DNA from: Microvirga sp. 17 mud 1-3
Lineage (GTDB): Bacteria > Pseudomonadota > Alphaproteobacteria > Rhizobiales > Beijerinckiaceae
Direction of reading: 5' to 3'
NCBI RefSeq assembly: GCF_003151255.1
Contig: NZ_CP029481.1
Location: forward strand, 4,339,108-4,403,107
DNA: 64,000 nucleotides
Below, piece after piece: positions 63,796 through 64,000 of this stretch. The translations under genes and the position numbers were made by a program. The notes beneath the pieces were generated by a model. It did not search any database and was not told where the DNA came from. It saw nothing but the letters and a program-made list of their open reading frames with translations. Within the stretch, counting starts at the first letter, position 1, and every line of letters starts with the position of its first letter.

Positions 63796-64000
63796 TCACG
63801 CCGCCTTGGGCAGCTCGGTCATGATCGCGTAAAGCGCGGTAGCGTCGCGGGTGGCCCTGATGCGCTCCACGAGGCCCGGCTCGCGCAGGACGCGCGCCAC
63901 CCGGGCCAGGGCCTTGAGGTGGTCGGCGCCCGCGCCCTCGGGAGCCAGGAGCAGGAACAGGACGTCCACCTGCTGGCCGTCCAGGGCCTCGAAATCGATG
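63796..64000 (-). CDS. ptsN: Nitrogen PTS regulatory protein IIA-Ntr (3' part)
   Basis: Only the last 68 codons are inside the window: IDFEALDGQQVDVLFLLLAP, EGAGADHLKALARVARVL, then RATRDATALYAIMTEL before the stop. This matches the C-terminal half of EIIA-Ntr, including the HLKALA helix after the active-site region. PtsN takes phosphate from the PTS-Ntr chain and regulates K+ transport and nitrogen responses. The catalytic His lies outside the window. Confidence 0.85.
   Translation of the reverse strand, partial: IDFEALDGQQVDVLFLLLAPEGAGADHLKALARVARVLREPGLVERIRATRDATALYAIMTELPKAA

Overview
The window is high-GC alphaproteobacterial chromosome from the order Hyphomicrobiales (Rhizobiales). 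Methylobacteriaceae, perhaps Microvirga or a relative, is the most likely family, but that is inferred from gene content, gene order and repeat style and was not tested by any search. It reads as the replication-origin region of the main chromosome. The hemE / DUF299-regulator junction at about 14.5-14.9 kb is the classical alphaproteobacterial oriC position. The genes flanking it point away from it on both sides, and two exact parS palindromes plus parAB lie 7-11 kb to the right. Nearly everything is core housekeeping; no prophage, transposase, CRISPR array, tRNA or rRNA was seen.

Layout. 0-2.5 kb: the 3' part of a secreted protein gene, then an ABC-F translation factor preceded by a candidate leader peptide and hairpins. 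2.5-10 kb: host-attachment-like protein, Pmp3-type membrane peptide, YkuD L,D-transpeptidase, a response regulator / cyclic-nucleotide-domain / Nudix run, adenosine kinase, and a tight minus-strand operon timA-mltA-smr-XRE. 10.3-14.5 kb: secB facing the operon DUF299-maf-aroE-coaE-dnaQ. 14.5-14.9 kb: putative oriC. 14.9-26.2 kb: hemE-hemJ, rho, the YyaL-like protein with a 33-codon membrane peptide, and mnmE-mnmG-rsmG-parA-parB with two parS sites. 26.3-32.1 kb: DUF202 protein, coaA and the histidine genes hisB-DUF2628-hisH-hisA-hisF-hisE, with hisA broken by an apparent one-base frameshift. 32.2-36.7 kb: hslVU, a UdgX fusion behind a LexA-type box, and a cation/proton antiporter. 36.9-48.7 kb: PBP1A, GNAT, Bcr/CflA exporter, Kup, YgjP-type metallopeptidase, phaZ, the redox pair actS-actR, mmcB and a TPR protein. 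49-57.5 kb: an 840-residue ABC exporter-like protein whose ATPase motifs are all degenerate, an MBL-fold hydrolase, and envelope-polysaccharide genes. 57.6-64 kb: two parts of a FecCD-type importer, an aminotransferase, a polyamine-binding protein, a SIMPL protein, a VOC protein and the end of ptsN.

How the genes work together. The left operon couples metabolite and proofreading functions, while the right arm carries tRNA wobble modification, rRNA methylation and chromosome segregation, with parS lying partly inside rsmG. The histidine cluster supplies most of the IGP branch. HslVU, SecB and MltA/PBP1A/L,D-transpeptidase cover protein quality control, export and cell-wall growth. ActSR probably sets redox control next to PHB mobilisation.

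Intergenic space is populated by three families of palindromic repeats. One is a constant 145-bp element (three copies), one is CT-rich mosaics (three copies), and one is a core-plus-perfect-palindrome element (three copies). Several of these supply the stop codon or C-terminal residues of the adjacent gene. The observations I would follow first are the degenerate ABC protein, the SOS-box UdgX fusion with an internal start, the CtrA-like and GANTC sites in oriC, the hisA frameshift, and the ABC-F leader.
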